A stretch of 56,052 nt of DNA from Turicibacter sp. UBA7094 (GTDB lineage: Bacteria > Bacillota_I > Bacilli_A > MOL361 > Turicibacteraceae), in assembly GCA_002493395.1 (NCBI GenBank), contig DKYS01000031.1:1920-57971 (forward strand), written 5' to 3'. This document shows, piece after piece, positions 17,250 through 25,591 of this stretch. Below the pieces are notes generated by a model. It saw nothing but the letters and a program-made list of their open reading frames with translations, made no database searches and was not told where the DNA came from. Made by a program: the position numbers and the translations under genes. Position 1 is the stretch's first letter; each line of letters opens with the position of its first letter.

Positions 17250-18099
17250 AGTCAAGAAGGGGCCCGCTAGCTAATGCCTTTGTTGCCAATTCAATAAATT
17301 GATAAACTTCGATGGTGACACCTGAAACATCAGATGTTTTGTTTTCTTCATTGAAGGTTATTTGGGTAGGATCTTGGTATTTGATTAAGTGTTGCTCTAA
17401 GAGGTTAGCTTGCTCATTCCATTGAGTGATGTAAGATTGTTCCTCTTCAGTTAATTTTAAATCACTAGGCAGAGTAGTATCCCAATGTGCGGCAATAATA
17501 TAACCGCGATGGACTAAAAGGTTAATCGTATGTTTGATTTGATGATTTTCATCTTCTAAGGATGCAAAATATTGGCCATCTTGATAGGCACCAGTTTCTA
17601 GCGGTCCTGCCGTTAATGCCTGTTGTAATAATTCGACTAGGGGAAAAGCATCCAGTGTCACACCCTCAATGGATGGCATATTCTCTTTTGTTAGTTCTAG
17701 AATAGAATCTTGATTTTTCACGAGGTAATTCTCTAGGAGTTGAAGTTGTGTTTCCCAATCGTTATCTGGGTTACTTTCAGTGACTTCTGACTTCTCCTCT
17801 AGGTTTGGCTTGTTGCGTTTATATTCAGTCGCTACTTCATTTACCGCATTAAACGTAATGGTCTTTATATTTCCGTTTACTACTTCTACATCTACAATGT
17901 CTCTCCAGTTAGAGGTATATTGACCTGCTTCGGCAAAATATTGACCGTCCTCTAAATGTTCTTCAGTTTCAGTTATAAGTGATGTTTTTTCCAAGGATTC
18001 TCCTTCTTTTGTCGTCTCGGGTGAAACATCATTTGCATTACAAGCACTGAGTAAGCAAAGGATTGAGATAACGGCAATGGATTTTTTTTTATATTTCAT
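17248..18099 (-). CDS. PplA-like lipoprotein with two FMN-binding-like repeats
   Basis: A 283-residue exported lipoprotein: signal peptide with lipobox LSAC (Cys20), an acidic linker, then two homologous repeats, about residues 50-167 and 174-281. Each repeat starts DGQYFA and ends with GVTLDAFPLVELLQQALTAGP or a close relative. This is the layout of PplA, the flavinylated electron-transfer lipoprotein of Listeria. However, the flavinylation motif, normally D-x-x-S/T-G-A-T, is changed: repeat 2 has DVSGVT and repeat 1 has SIEGVT. The Thr remains but the Asp position and the Ala are different. It lies next to apbE and divergent from NDH-2. FMN attachment is therefore plausible but uncertain. 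RBS TAGGAGGGG precedes the ATG. Confidence 0.65.
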   Translation of the reverse strand: MKYKKKSIAVISILCLLSACNANDVSPETTKEGESLEKTSLITETEEHLEDGQYFAEAGQYTSNWRDIVDVEVVNGNIKTITFNAVNEVATEYKRNKPNLEEKSEVTESNPDNDWETQLQLLENYLVKNQDSILELTKENMPSIEGVTLDAFPLVELLQQALTAGPLETGAYQDGQYFASLEDENHQIKHTINLLVHRGYIIAAHWDTTLPSDLKLTEEEQSYITQWNEQANLLEQHLIKYQDPTQITFNEENKTSDVSGVTIEVYQFIELATKALASGPLLD

Positions 18100-18274
18100 A
18101 ATGCCCCTCCTAAACTTCAGATTAATAGTACTTTGTGATATTTTAACATACCTTCTAGCGTCTTTACCATGAGTAAATATTTCTTTTATTGTCGAATGAA
18201 GAACACTTAGTGGTAGCGTTTTATTAGTTGATGGGAAAAGGGATGAGTAGGAGAGAGATGTGTCCGAAAAAGGA

Positions 18275-18302
18275 TTGAATATGTGAAAATATGTGATAAA
18301 AT
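18275..18302 (+). promoter_or_regulatory. Candidate promoter for the NDH-2 gene
   Basis: TTGAAT (18275-18280), 16-base spacer, TAAAAT (18297-18302), leaving a leader of about 155 bases before the start codon. The divergent 18100-18464 gap holds no gene that I can see. A Rex-like half site TTGTGATATTTTAACATA lies at 18133-18150. Confidence 0.4.
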
Positions 18303-18464
18303 ATTAATGAACTAAATGAAATTTTAGTATATTTAATTAACGTTCCGTATCAATTGAAGCGTTTATGGTGAGGTATGGCGATTCAGATTGATGGTTAAGC
18401 GGAAGGTTACTTTTTTTTATGTCTTAAGAGGAAGAAGAAGTATGGTTATTTGAGGAGGAGTTTC

Positions 18465-20450
18465 ATGAAAAGAATAGTAGTTCTTGGTGGAGGATATGCA
18501 GGTGTTTTAACGGCAAAGAAATTAGCAAAAAAATTTAAGAAAGATAAGGATGTTCAAATTACGTTAATCGACAAACAATCTTATCATACGATGTTAACTG
18601 AGTTACATGAAGTTGCTGCGGGGCGCGTGGATGAAGAGTCGATTCGCATGGATTTAAAACGTATTTTTGCAGGAAGAAAAGTTGATGTGGTATTAGATGA
18701 AATTAAGACGATTGATTTTGAAAGAAAAGTTTTGGTTTCTGAGCATCAATCTTATGAATATGATTACTTAGTTATTGGAACGGGATGTAAACCAACATTT
18801 TTTGGAATCCCAGGTGCTGAGTATGCCCATCAATTATGGTCATATACTGATGCGGTTAATTTAAAAGAGCATATTTTAAATATGTTCCGTCAAGCGGCAC
18901 TAACGTCAGATAAGCAAAAACGCCGTGAATTACTTACTTTTGTAACAGTAGGAGCTGGATTTACGGGTGTTGAAATGGCTGGAGAATTAGGGGAATGGAA
19001 AGATGAATTATGTCGTTCATTCCATATTGATTCAGATGAAGTTAGTCTGTATATTGTTGATTTTGCACCTAAGGTATTACCGATGTATCCAGATAAATTA
19101 ATTAAAAAGGCAGAGCGCCGTTTAATTAAATTAGGAAATGAATTGGTAATGAATTCAGCGGTTAGTGAGATTTTTGAAGATAAAGTTATTTTAAATAAAG
19201 GTGAGAAGGTTATTCATACGCAAACGGTCATTTGGGCAGCGGGGATTGAAGGTTCTGATCTCGTGAATCAAGCACCTGTTGAGAAAGCTGGGCGTGGACG
19301 TATCGTAACAAACGCTCAATTACAAGCTAAAGATTATGAGAATGTATATGTTGTAGGGGATAATATTTTCTATATTCCAGAAGGGGAAGAGCGTCCTGTT
19401 CCTCAGATGGTTGAAAATGCTGAGCATTCAGCACCCGTCGTTGCACATAATATTGCAGTAGATATTAAAGGTGGAGCACATAAGTCATATAAACCAACAT
19501 TCCATGGTTCAATGGTTTGTATTGGGTCACGTTATGGAGTCGCGCAAGTTGGGATGCCAGGAATGTGGTTTAATCTATCAGGTTTCTTTGCAATGGCGTC
19601 TAAGCATTTAATTAACCTTGTTTATTTTATTCAAGTGCTAGGATTTAATAAGATTTGGTCGTATTTAATGCATGAATTTTTCCATACAAAAAATAATCGC
19701 TCAATGGTTGGAGGATTATTATCGAATTCAGCACCTGTCTTTTGGAAATTTCCACTTCGTGTCTTTGTTGGTTTTATGTGGTTACAACAAGGGTTAACAA
19801 AATTACCGAAGATTGTTCATGATTTTAACAATGTCTTTTTATTACCAGCTCCTCCAAAAGCAGACTCAATTGGGGCGGCATCAGAGGCTATTAGTCAGGT
19901 TGTTCCGGAAGTTGTGGAAACAGTAGCAGCTGCGTCTGGCGCAGTGGTAGAAAGTGTTTCATCTGCATCAGAGGCTGTGACACACACGATTAATGATGTT
20001 GTCAATACGAGCGGAGATATTTTTACGACGTTGGCAAATATGATTCATGATTTTATGAATTGGATTAGTGTATTGCCTGTTCCAGGTTTTGTGGAAAATA
20101 TGGTGAATTGGTCGATGAATACCTTTTTCTATACCCCAGATGGAACACACTTTACTCAGTTAGCAAGCCTTGTTCAAGGGGGAATGATTTGCGGTGAAAT
20201 TATTTTTGGTGGAATGTTAATCCTCGGTTTATTTACGCCAGTTGCTGCTATTGCAACGATTGCAATGGGATGTATGATTTGGGCTTCTGGAATGGCGCCA
20301 ACTGAGATGTTATGGTACCTTGTAGGCGGATTTGCTTTAATTGGAAATTCGGGAATGGTTTTAGGGCTTGATTATTATGTTTGGCCATGGGTTCGTCAAA
20401 TGTTACCGAAGATTCCATTATTAAAAAAATGGTATTTATACGTTGATTAA
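18465..20450 (+). CDS. ndh2: Type II NADH dehydrogenase fused to a DoxX-like membrane domain
   Basis: Non-proton-pumping NADH:quinone oxidoreductase. Residues 1-~400 are the flavoprotein: FAD site VVLGGGYAGVLTAKKL at the N-terminus, NAD site TVGAGFTGVEMAGEL near residue 165, and YVVGDNIFYIP near 295. Unlike ordinary NDH-2 (about 400 residues), this one has an extra ~250 residues: an amphipathic Ala/Val/Ser-rich linker (SAASEAISQVVPEVVETVAA-like) and about four transmembrane helices of DoxX type (GLTKLPKIV, GGMICGEIIFGGMLILGLFTP). Extended membrane forms like this are characteristic of extracellular electron transfer Ndh2. Start 18465 has GAGGAGGAG upstream; the in-frame TTG at 18450 overlaps it. 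Confidence 0.9.
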   Translation: MKRIVVLGGGYAGVLTAKKLAKKFKKDKDVQITLIDKQSYHTMLTELHEVAAGRVDEESIRMDLKRIFAGRKVDVVLDEIKTIDFERKVLVSEHQSYEYDYLVIGTGCKPTFFGIPGAEYAHQLWSYTDAVNLKEHILNMFRQAALTSDKQKRRELLTFVTVGAGFTGVEMAGELGEWKDELCRSFHIDSDEVSLYIVDFAPKVLPMYPDKLIKKAERRLIKLGNELVMNSAVSEIFEDKVILNKGEKVIHTQTVIWAAGIEGSDLVNQAPVEKAGRGRIVTNAQLQAKDYENVYVVGDNIFYIPEGEERPVPQMVENAEHSAPVVAHNIAVDIKGGAHKSYKPTFHGSMVCIGSRYGVAQVGMPGMWFNLSGFFAMASKHLINLVYFIQVLGFNKIWSYLMHEFFHTKNNRSMVGGLLSNSAPVFWKFPLRVFVGFMWLQQGLTKLPKIVHDFNNVFLLPAPPKADSIGAASEAISQVVPEVVETVAAASGAVVESVSSASEAVTHTINDVVNTSGDIFTTLANMIHDFMNWISVLPVPGFVENMVNWSMNTFFYTPDGTHFTQLASLVQGGMICGEIIFGGMLILGLFTPVAAIATIAMGCMIWASGMAPTEMLWYLVGGFALIGNSGMVLGLDYYVWPWVRQMLPKIPLLKKWYLYVD

Positions 20451-20471
20451 TTTGAAATAGATAAGGTTAGG

Positions 20472-20508
20472 AAAACATAGTTAATGCGAGGGATTGACTA
20501 TGTTTTTC
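20472..20508 (+). terminator. Intrinsic terminator after ndh2
   Basis: AAAACATAGT (20472-20481) / ACTATGTTTT (20497-20506) plus further T; a 15-base loop. Confidence 0.7.
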
Positions 20509-20575
20509 TATTACTAATTGGTCGATTTAGATGATTTTACATGGGGTAGTATTTCAATAATGTAGGTGATAACAG

Positions 20576-21541
20576 ATGAATTCATTTTGGCAAGAGAATC
20601 CTCGGATGATTAATCATCTTTTTGAAGTGAATGGTGTGATTAAAAACCAAATGACGGTTAAACAAGAAAAGATGAATGAAATATTACAAGACTTAGCTAA
20701 ATCGGGAGGGAAAAAAATACGCCCAGGTTTATGTTTAATAGGAGCGGGATTCGGTTCGAAATCGATTGAATCGATCTATCCTTTGGCTGCTGTTGTTGAA
20801 ATGTTGCACTTAGCAACGCTTGTTCATGATGATATTATTGATGATGCAGTCCATCGAAGAGGTATGTTAACGACACAACAGAAATATGGGAAAGATTATG
20901 CCGTGTATACGGGAGACTATATTTTCACAAAATGTTTTGAGATCTTGGCGCAAAATTATGAGTTGCATCATATGAGAGAGTTGTCTCGAGCTGTTTCTCG
21001 TGTTTGTGTGGGAGAAATTGAACAATTTGACGCGCGATTTAATGCACATGATTCGGTAAAAAAATATTTAAAAATTGTCGGAGCTAAAACGTCTGCTCTT
21101 TTGGCAACAAGTTTAGCAATAGGCGCCTATGAAGCAGGTTGTCAGGAATCCTTTTGTAAGAAATTAGCTAAAATTGGCTTACATCTTGGAAATGCCTTTC
21201 AAATTATTGATGATATTTTAGATTATCAGGGGGACGTTTCACGTGTTGGAAAAACGCTTGGAAATGATTTAAAGCAAGGATATTACACGTTGCCGCTAAT
21301 TTATGCTTTAAAGACAAAGGATCCCTATTTAAAGCAACTTCTTTCTTGTGAGACTTATGAAGATGACGTAATTCAAAAAATTATTAAAAGAGTCGATGAG
21401 CTTGGGGGTATCCAGCAGGCGGCAGAACTCGCAAAAAAATATACTAGAAAGTCTTTAAAGGAAATTGCCGCCCTTCCAGCGTGTCAAGCTAGAGCTGATT
21501 TGGAATGGCTAGTTAAAAAATTATTAGAAAGAGATCATTAG
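20576..21541 (+). CDS. Polyprenyl diphosphate synthase (HepT/DmkB-like)
   Basis: Trans-isoprenyl diphosphate synthase, 321 residues, which elongates allylic diphosphates for the (demethyl)menaquinone side chain. Both Asp-rich motifs are present: LVHDDIIDDAVHRRG near residue 85 (first, DDxxD) and FQIIDDILDYQGD near residue 215 (second), with GGKKIRPGL near residue 45. The bulky residues before the first motif fit a long-chain product, but length cannot be set from sequence alone. ATG 20576 follows GTAGGTGATAAC. A terminator separates it from ndh2, yet its place beside ndh2, apbE and the PplA-like gene resembles dmkB in the Listeria electron-transfer locus. Confidence 0.88.
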   Translation: MNSFWQENPRMINHLFEVNGVIKNQMTVKQEKMNEILQDLAKSGGKKIRPGLCLIGAGFGSKSIESIYPLAAVVEMLHLATLVHDDIIDDAVHRRGMLTTQQKYGKDYAVYTGDYIFTKCFEILAQNYELHHMRELSRAVSRVCVGEIEQFDARFNAHDSVKKYLKIVGAKTSALLATSLAIGAYEAGCQESFCKKLAKIGLHLGNAFQIIDDILDYQGDVSRVGKTLGNDLKQGYYTLPLIYALKTKDPYLKQLLSCETYEDDVIQKIIKRVDELGGIQQAAELAKKYTRKSLKEIAALPACQARADLEWLVKKLLERDH

Positions 21542-21564
21542 AAATTTTTTAATGGTCTTTTTTT
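21533..21564 (+). terminator. Intrinsic terminator after the polyprenyl synthase gene
   Basis: GATCATTA (21533-21540) / TAATGGTC (21550-21557), one G-U pair, followed by seven T; overlaps the stop codon. Confidence 0.7.
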
Positions 21565-21698
21565 AGTAGAGGATTTATTTTTTAGGATAAGGGAAATGAG
21601 AGGGTTTTTAGGACAACATACGACTAATAAAAGTCATAAATTGAAGAATTTATACATAAACAAGAAAAAAATAATGTCTTAGTTGTTAAAGCAAAATA

Positions 21699-21713
21699 TT
21701 GTTAGCGCTTTCT
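21699..21713 (+). promoter_or_regulatory. cre-like catabolite control site upstream of crr
   Basis: TTGTTAGCGCTTTCT matches the CcpA consensus WTGNAANCGNWNNCW at all but one fixed position. It lies about 46 bases before the -10 element of crr, a position used for CcpA activation elsewhere. Confidence 0.5.
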
Positions 21714-21758
21714 ATTAGAAAAATTAAAAATAAACCTATATTTGTGAAGAAAAAACGC

Positions 21759-21764
21759 TATAAT
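21759..21764 (+). promoter_or_regulatory. -10 element for crr
   Basis: TATAAT at 21759-21764, 29 bases before the crr start; no convincing -35 element, which would suit an activator-dependent promoter. Confidence 0.5.
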
Positions 21765-21792
21765 AGATATGAAAGATATTAGGAGGTGCACC

Positions 21793-22302
21793 ATGGGAAT
21801 TTTTGACTCAATTAAAAATTTATTTAATTCAAACCCAAAGACTGAAGAACCGAAAAAAGGAATTTGCGCTCCGATTACAGGAAAGCTATTATCAATTACA
21901 GAAGTACCGGATCCAGTATTCAGTCAAAAAATGATGGGAGATGGATTTGCCATCGAACCAACAGAAGGAAAAGTATACTCACCTGTTGCAGGTAAAGTAT
22001 TAAACGTTTTCCCTACTAAACATGCCGTAGCTTTAGAATCAAATGACGGACATGAAATTTTAATTCACTTCGGTATGGATACAGTTGCCTTAAAAGGAGA
22101 AGGATTTACAGCTCACGTTGCTGAAGGAGATACAGTGACTCCAGATACTTTATTATTATCAGTAGATTTAGATGCTGTTCGTCCAAAAGTACCATCATTA
22201 GTAACACCTGTTGTTTTCACTAACTTAGGTGAAAAAGTAATCGACTTAAAGAAAACTGGGCCTGTTACACACGGTGAAGTTAGCATTTTAGAAATCAAAT
22301 AA
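21793..22302 (+). CDS. crr: PTS glucose-type EIIA component
   Basis: Free-standing EIIA of the glucose family, 169 residues. It accepts phosphate from HPr and passes it to sugar EIIB domains. Motifs: APITGKLLSITEVPDPVFSQKMMGDGFAIEP near the N-terminus (key residues D-x-V-F and MGDGFAI), SPVAGKV, and the phosphorylated His in ILIHFGMDTV with the second active-site His in KHAVALES. The start at 21793 has AGGAGG six bases upstream; a longer frame from 21769 includes that site and is rejected. Lying directly ahead of ptsH and ptsI, it forms a complete general-PTS cassette. Confidence 0.94.
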   Translation: MGIFDSIKNLFNSNPKTEEPKKGICAPITGKLLSITEVPDPVFSQKMMGDGFAIEPTEGKVYSPVAGKVLNVFPTKHAVALESNDGHEILIHFGMDTVALKGEGFTAHVAEGDTVTPDTLLLSVDLDAVRPKVPSLVTPVVFTNLGEKVIDLKKTGPVTHGEVSILEIK

Positions 22303-22389
22303 AATTCAGACTTATAGAGCTTGATTTTTTAAAACTCACAAGTTACAATAATTTTGAAACGACTTTAATTACAAAAGGAGCGATTATTG

Positions 22390-22653
22390 ATGGAAAAAAT
22401 CTTTACAATTACAGATGAAACAGGATTACATGCTCGTCCAGCTACAGTATTAGTAAATACAGCTAGCAAATATAGCGCAGAAATCACATTAACATACCGT
22501 GACAAAAAAGTTAACTTAAAATCTATCATGGGTGTTATGTCTTTAGGAATCCAACAAGGAGCTGAAATTACAATTTCTGCTGAAGGTGCAGACGCTGAAG
22601 AAGCAATCTCTGCATTAACAGAAACAATTACAACTCAAGGATTAGGGAAATAA
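22390..22653 (+). CDS. ptsH: Phosphocarrier protein HPr
   Basis: 87-residue HPr. The phosphoryl acceptor His15 lies in TGLHARPAT and the regulatory Ser46 site, target of HPr kinase in Bacillota, is in LKSIMGVMSLG. It relays phosphate from enzyme I to EIIA proteins and, as HPr-Ser-P, serves CcpA. ATG 22390 has AAGGAG nine bases upstream; the adjoining TTG at 22387 is the alternative. A terminator stands between it and ptsI, so the two genes are not simply co-transcribed. Confidence 0.96.
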   Translation: MEKIFTITDETGLHARPATVLVNTASKYSAEITLTYRDKKVNLKSIMGVMSLGIQQGAEITISAEGADAEEAISALTETITTQGLGK

Positions 22654-22672
22654 TAACAACCCACTTATTATA

Positions 22673-22701
22673 AAAAAGTACTGGTTTTCCAGTGCTTTTT
22701 A
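22673..22701 (+). terminator. Intrinsic terminator after ptsH
   Basis: AAAAAGTACTGG (22673-22684) / CCAGTGCTTTTT (22689-22700), TTTT loop, one G-U pair. Confidence 0.88.
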
Positions 22702-22740
22702 TTTGCCCTAAAAGAACAATAAATAGAAGACAAAACAACA

Positions 22741-22785
22741 TGTGTAACAGTTTACATAGAAAAGGCTATTGTGTAACCAGTTTTA
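22741..22785 (+). repeat. Direct repeat, possible operator pair before ptsI
   Basis: TGTGTAACAGTTTA (22741-22754) and TGTGTAACCAGTTTTA (22770-22785) share TGTGTAAC and AGTTT with a 29-base repeat distance. The second copy covers the -35 element and spacer of the ptsI promoter. Confidence 0.45.
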
Positions 22786-22796
22786 TCTGTTATAAT
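22769..22796 (+). promoter_or_regulatory. Promoter for ptsI
   Basis: TTGTGT (22769-22774), 16-base spacer, TATAAT (22791-22796); 40 bases before the ptsI start. Confidence 0.6.
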
Positions 22797-22836
22797 AATT
22801 AAGTATATATCATTGAAAAATGAAAGGGGTAGCATT

Positions 22837-24546
22837 GTGAATATTAAAGGTATTGCAGCATCTAATGGAATTGCTATTGCAAAAGCATTTAAATTAATTG
22901 AACCAGAATTAACTGTAGTTAAATCTACAATTGCAGACGTAGAAGCAGAAATTAACTTATACAAAGAAGCGTTAGTAAAAACGACTGAAGAGTTACAAAA
23001 AATTAAAGTTAAAGCAGCTCAAAATTTAAGCGAAGAAGAGGCAGCTGTATTTGATGCTCATATCAATATGGCTAATGACCCTGAGTTATTAACTCAAACA
23101 ACAGATAAAATTAAAGCTGAAAGCGTAAATGCTTCTTACGCATTTGACGAAGTTTCAAATATGTTCATCACAATGTTTGAAAGCATGGATAACGAATACT
23201 TCCGTGAACGTGCAGCAGACATTAAAGATATTAAAAAACGTATCTTAGCTCATTTATTAGGGGTTAAAGTTAATGATCCAAGTACAATCGATGAACAAGT
23301 AGTTATCATCGCTGAAGACTTAACACCATCTGATACAGCTCAATTAGATCGTAACTTCGTTAAAGGATTCGTGACAAACATTGGAGGGCGTACTTCTCAC
23401 TCGGCAATCATGGCACGTTCATTAGAAATTCCTGCAGTTGTCGGAACAAAAACAATTTTAGAAGACGTTAAAGACGGAGACATGATTATTTTAGATGGAT
23501 TAGAAGGAAATGTTATTATTAATCCATCAGCTGATCAAGTGGCTCATTATGAAGAAGTGGCTCAAGCTTATGAAGCTCAAAAAGCTGAATGGGCTAAATT
23601 AAAAAATGAAAAAACAGTTTCAAAAGATGGACAACACGTTGAATTAGCTGCAAACATCGGAACTCCAAAAGACGTTGAAGGTGTTTTAGGTAACGGTGGA
23701 GAAGCTGTTGGTTTATATCGTACAGAATTCTTATACATGGGACGCGATAACTTCCCAACTGAAGATGAGCAATTTGAAGCTTATAAATCAGTATTAGAAG
23801 CAATGGGAGAAAAACCAGTTGTTGTTCGTACATTAGATATCGGTGGAGATAAAGAGTTACCATACTTACATTTACCGAAAGAAATGAACCCATTCTTAGG
23901 ATACCGTGCGGTTCGTTTATGTTTAGATGATACAGATTTATTCCGTACTCAATTACGTGCTTTATTACGTGCGAGTGCTTACGGAAAATTACGCATCATG
24001 TTCCCAATGATCGCAACATTAAACGAATTCCGTTCAGCAAAAGCTTTATTATTAGAAGAAAAAGCAAACTTAATTGCTGAAGGTGTAACTGTTTCTGAAG
24101 AAATCGAAGTAGGGATGATGGTTGAAATTCCATCTGCTGCAGTTTTAGCTGATCAATTCGCTAAAGAAGTTGACTTCTTCTCAATCGGAACAAACGACTT
24201 AATCCAATACACAATGGCTGCTGACCGTATGAACGAAAAAGTTTCATACTTATACCAACCATATAACCCAAGTATTTTACGTTTAGTAAAAATGGTTATT
24301 GATGCGGCACACAAAGAAGGAAAATGGACTGGAATGTGTGGAGAAATGGCTGGAGATCAAACAGCTATCCCATTATTATTAGGATTAGGATTAGATGAGT
24401 TCTCGATGTCAGCAACTTCAATCTTACCTGCACGTTCATTAATCAGTAAATTATCAAAAGCTGAAATGGCAGAATTAGCAGCTGAGGCGTTAAATAAATC
24501 AACAGTAGAAGAAGTTATTGAACTAGTAGAAAATATTCAAAAATAA
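22837..24546 (+). CDS. ptsI: PTS enzyme I (phosphoenolpyruvate-protein phosphotransferase)
   Basis: First enzyme of the PTS, transferring phosphate from PEP to HPr. The 569-residue protein begins MNIKGIAASNGIAIAKAF. The active-site His lies in GGRTSHSAIMAR near residue 188, and the PEP-binding C-terminal barrel has TLDIGGDKELPYL, GYRAVRLCLD, FFSIGTNDLIQYTMA and GMCGEMAGD with the catalytic Cys. The start is GTG 22837, six bases after GAAAGGGGT; the in-frame TTG at 22813 precedes that site. It has its own promoter and terminator. Codon use is biased as in pyk, consistent with high expression. Confidence 0.96.
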   Translation: MNIKGIAASNGIAIAKAFKLIEPELTVVKSTIADVEAEINLYKEALVKTTEELQKIKVKAAQNLSEEEAAVFDAHINMANDPELLTQTTDKIKAESVNASYAFDEVSNMFITMFESMDNEYFRERAADIKDIKKRILAHLLGVKVNDPSTIDEQVVIIAEDLTPSDTAQLDRNFVKGFVTNIGGRTSHSAIMARSLEIPAVVGTKTILEDVKDGDMIILDGLEGNVIINPSADQVAHYEEVAQAYEAQKAEWAKLKNEKTVSKDGQHVELAANIGTPKDVEGVLGNGGEAVGLYRTEFLYMGRDNFPTEDEQFEAYKSVLEAMGEKPVVVRTLDIGGDKELPYLHLPKEMNPFLGYRAVRLCLDDTDLFRTQLRALLRASAYGKLRIMFPMIATLNEFRSAKALLLEEKANLIAEGVTVSEEIEVGMMVEIPSAAVLADQFAKEVDFFSIGTNDLIQYTMAADRMNEKVSYLYQPYNPSILRLVKMVIDAAHKEGKWTGMCGEMAGDQTAIPLLLGLGLDEFSMSATSILPARSLISKLSKAEMAELAAEALNKSTVEEVIELVENIQK

Positions 24547-24566
24547 TAATAATTATAATGAAAGGG

Positions 24567-24597
24567 TGCGAAGATTAAATCTTCGCATCTTTTTTTT
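24567..24597 (+). terminator. Intrinsic terminator after ptsI
   Basis: TGCGAAGAT (24567-24575) / ATCTTCGCA (24579-24587), TAA loop, followed by a T run. Confidence 0.92.
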
Positions 24598-24658
24598 ATG
24601 ATATAGAGATTTAAGAAATAATTTTAATAGATGTCGGTCATACTAAAAATGAAGTTTA

Positions 24659-25450
24659 ATGAAAAGAGTTGATAACATGAGACAGTTACTAACTAATAAT
24701 AAATTGCGAGCGACCTTCCTTAGCTTTTTAGTCATGATGTTAAGTAGTTTATTATCAGTTTGTTCTCCGATTGTAAAATCGGCTACCGTTGAGGATCGTA
24801 TTGATCATTTTATCTATCAGGAGCCTAAACCTGAAAAGGTAGTTTATTTAACATTTGATGATGGGCCTTCTGCACATACCCTTGATTTATTAAATTTATT
24901 AGAGCAAGAACAGGTTCCGGCGGTTTTCTTTGTTATCGGAGAGAACATTAATAACGTCCCTAATTCAGGAGAGATTCTGAAGGAAATCTTGAATAAAGGA
25001 CATTATATTGGTCTACATAGTATGACCCATGATTTAGATAAACTTTATAATGCCCCTGATGCTGCTACTAATTTTGTGAATGAAATGTTAGAAGTAAGAG
25101 GGAAAGTTAAAGAGTTAACAGGATTTGAAAGTAATCTTTGCCGACCTCCTTATGGTGGACGAGGACATTTTACAAACAGTCATTATCAGGCAATTAAAGA
25201 AGCCGGGTTAAGTTGTGTCGATTGGAATGTGGATTCTTTAGATTGGGCAAAATCGAGTTCTGAAGAAATTTTAAATCAAGTGAAAAAGGATTTAGAAATA
25301 GCTGATTATCCGAATGAGGTTGTCTTATTATTTCATGAAAAGAAATTAACCCTTGAGACATTACCTCAGGTGTTTAAATATTACCGAGATTTAGGATATG
25401 TTTTTATGCCCTACTATGACGGGGACGAATTTGAGTGTGAACTTAAGTAA
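24659..25450 (+). CDS. Exported polysaccharide deacetylase (NodB domain)
   Basis: 263 residues. The N-terminal hydrophobic segment (about residues 17-40) is a signal peptide or anchor, followed by a NodB/CE4 deacetylase domain. Active-site motifs: catalytic Asp and metal Asp in TFDDGPS near residue 67, metal-binding His pair in HSMTHD near 122, CRPPYGG near 160, DWNVDSLDW and LLFHE. It probably removes acetyl groups from peptidoglycan or another surface glycan. Two starts are possible: ATG 24659 or ATG 24677 (preceded by AAAGAG); the signal peptide is retained with either. A paralogue follows 140 bases downstream. Confidence 0.88.
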   Translation: MKRVDNMRQLLTNNKLRATFLSFLVMMLSSLLSVCSPIVKSATVEDRIDHFIYQEPKPEKVVYLTFDDGPSAHTLDLLNLLEQEQVPAVFFVIGENINNVPNSGEILKEILNKGHYIGLHSMTHDLDKLYNAPDAATNFVNEMLEVRGKVKELTGFESNLCRPPYGGRGHFTNSHYQAIKEAGLSCVDWNVDSLDWAKSSSEEILNQVKKDLEIADYPNEVVLLFHEKKLTLETLPQVFKYYRDLGYVFMPYYDGDEFECELK

Positions 25451-25527
25451 TTAATGATATTATGGGTAGAAGGATGAAAGGGTAAACAATAAGATTGCAT
25501 ATTTCTTTTAGAAAAAATGTCAGAATA

Positions 25528-25556
25528 TTGAAAAAAGAGTCGATAAAGGGTAGTAT
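25528..25556 (+). promoter_or_regulatory. Candidate promoter for the second deacetylase operon
   Basis: TTGAAA (25528-25533), 17-base spacer, TAGTAT (25551-25556), 35 bases before the GTG start. Confidence 0.5.
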
Positions 25557-25591
25557 AGAGATAATGAATTTGAAAATATGGAGGGAATGGT

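Noticed and set aside
18133..18150. Rex operator before ndh2
   Set aside because: Only the first half of the palindrome matches; kept as a note with the promoter, not as a feature.
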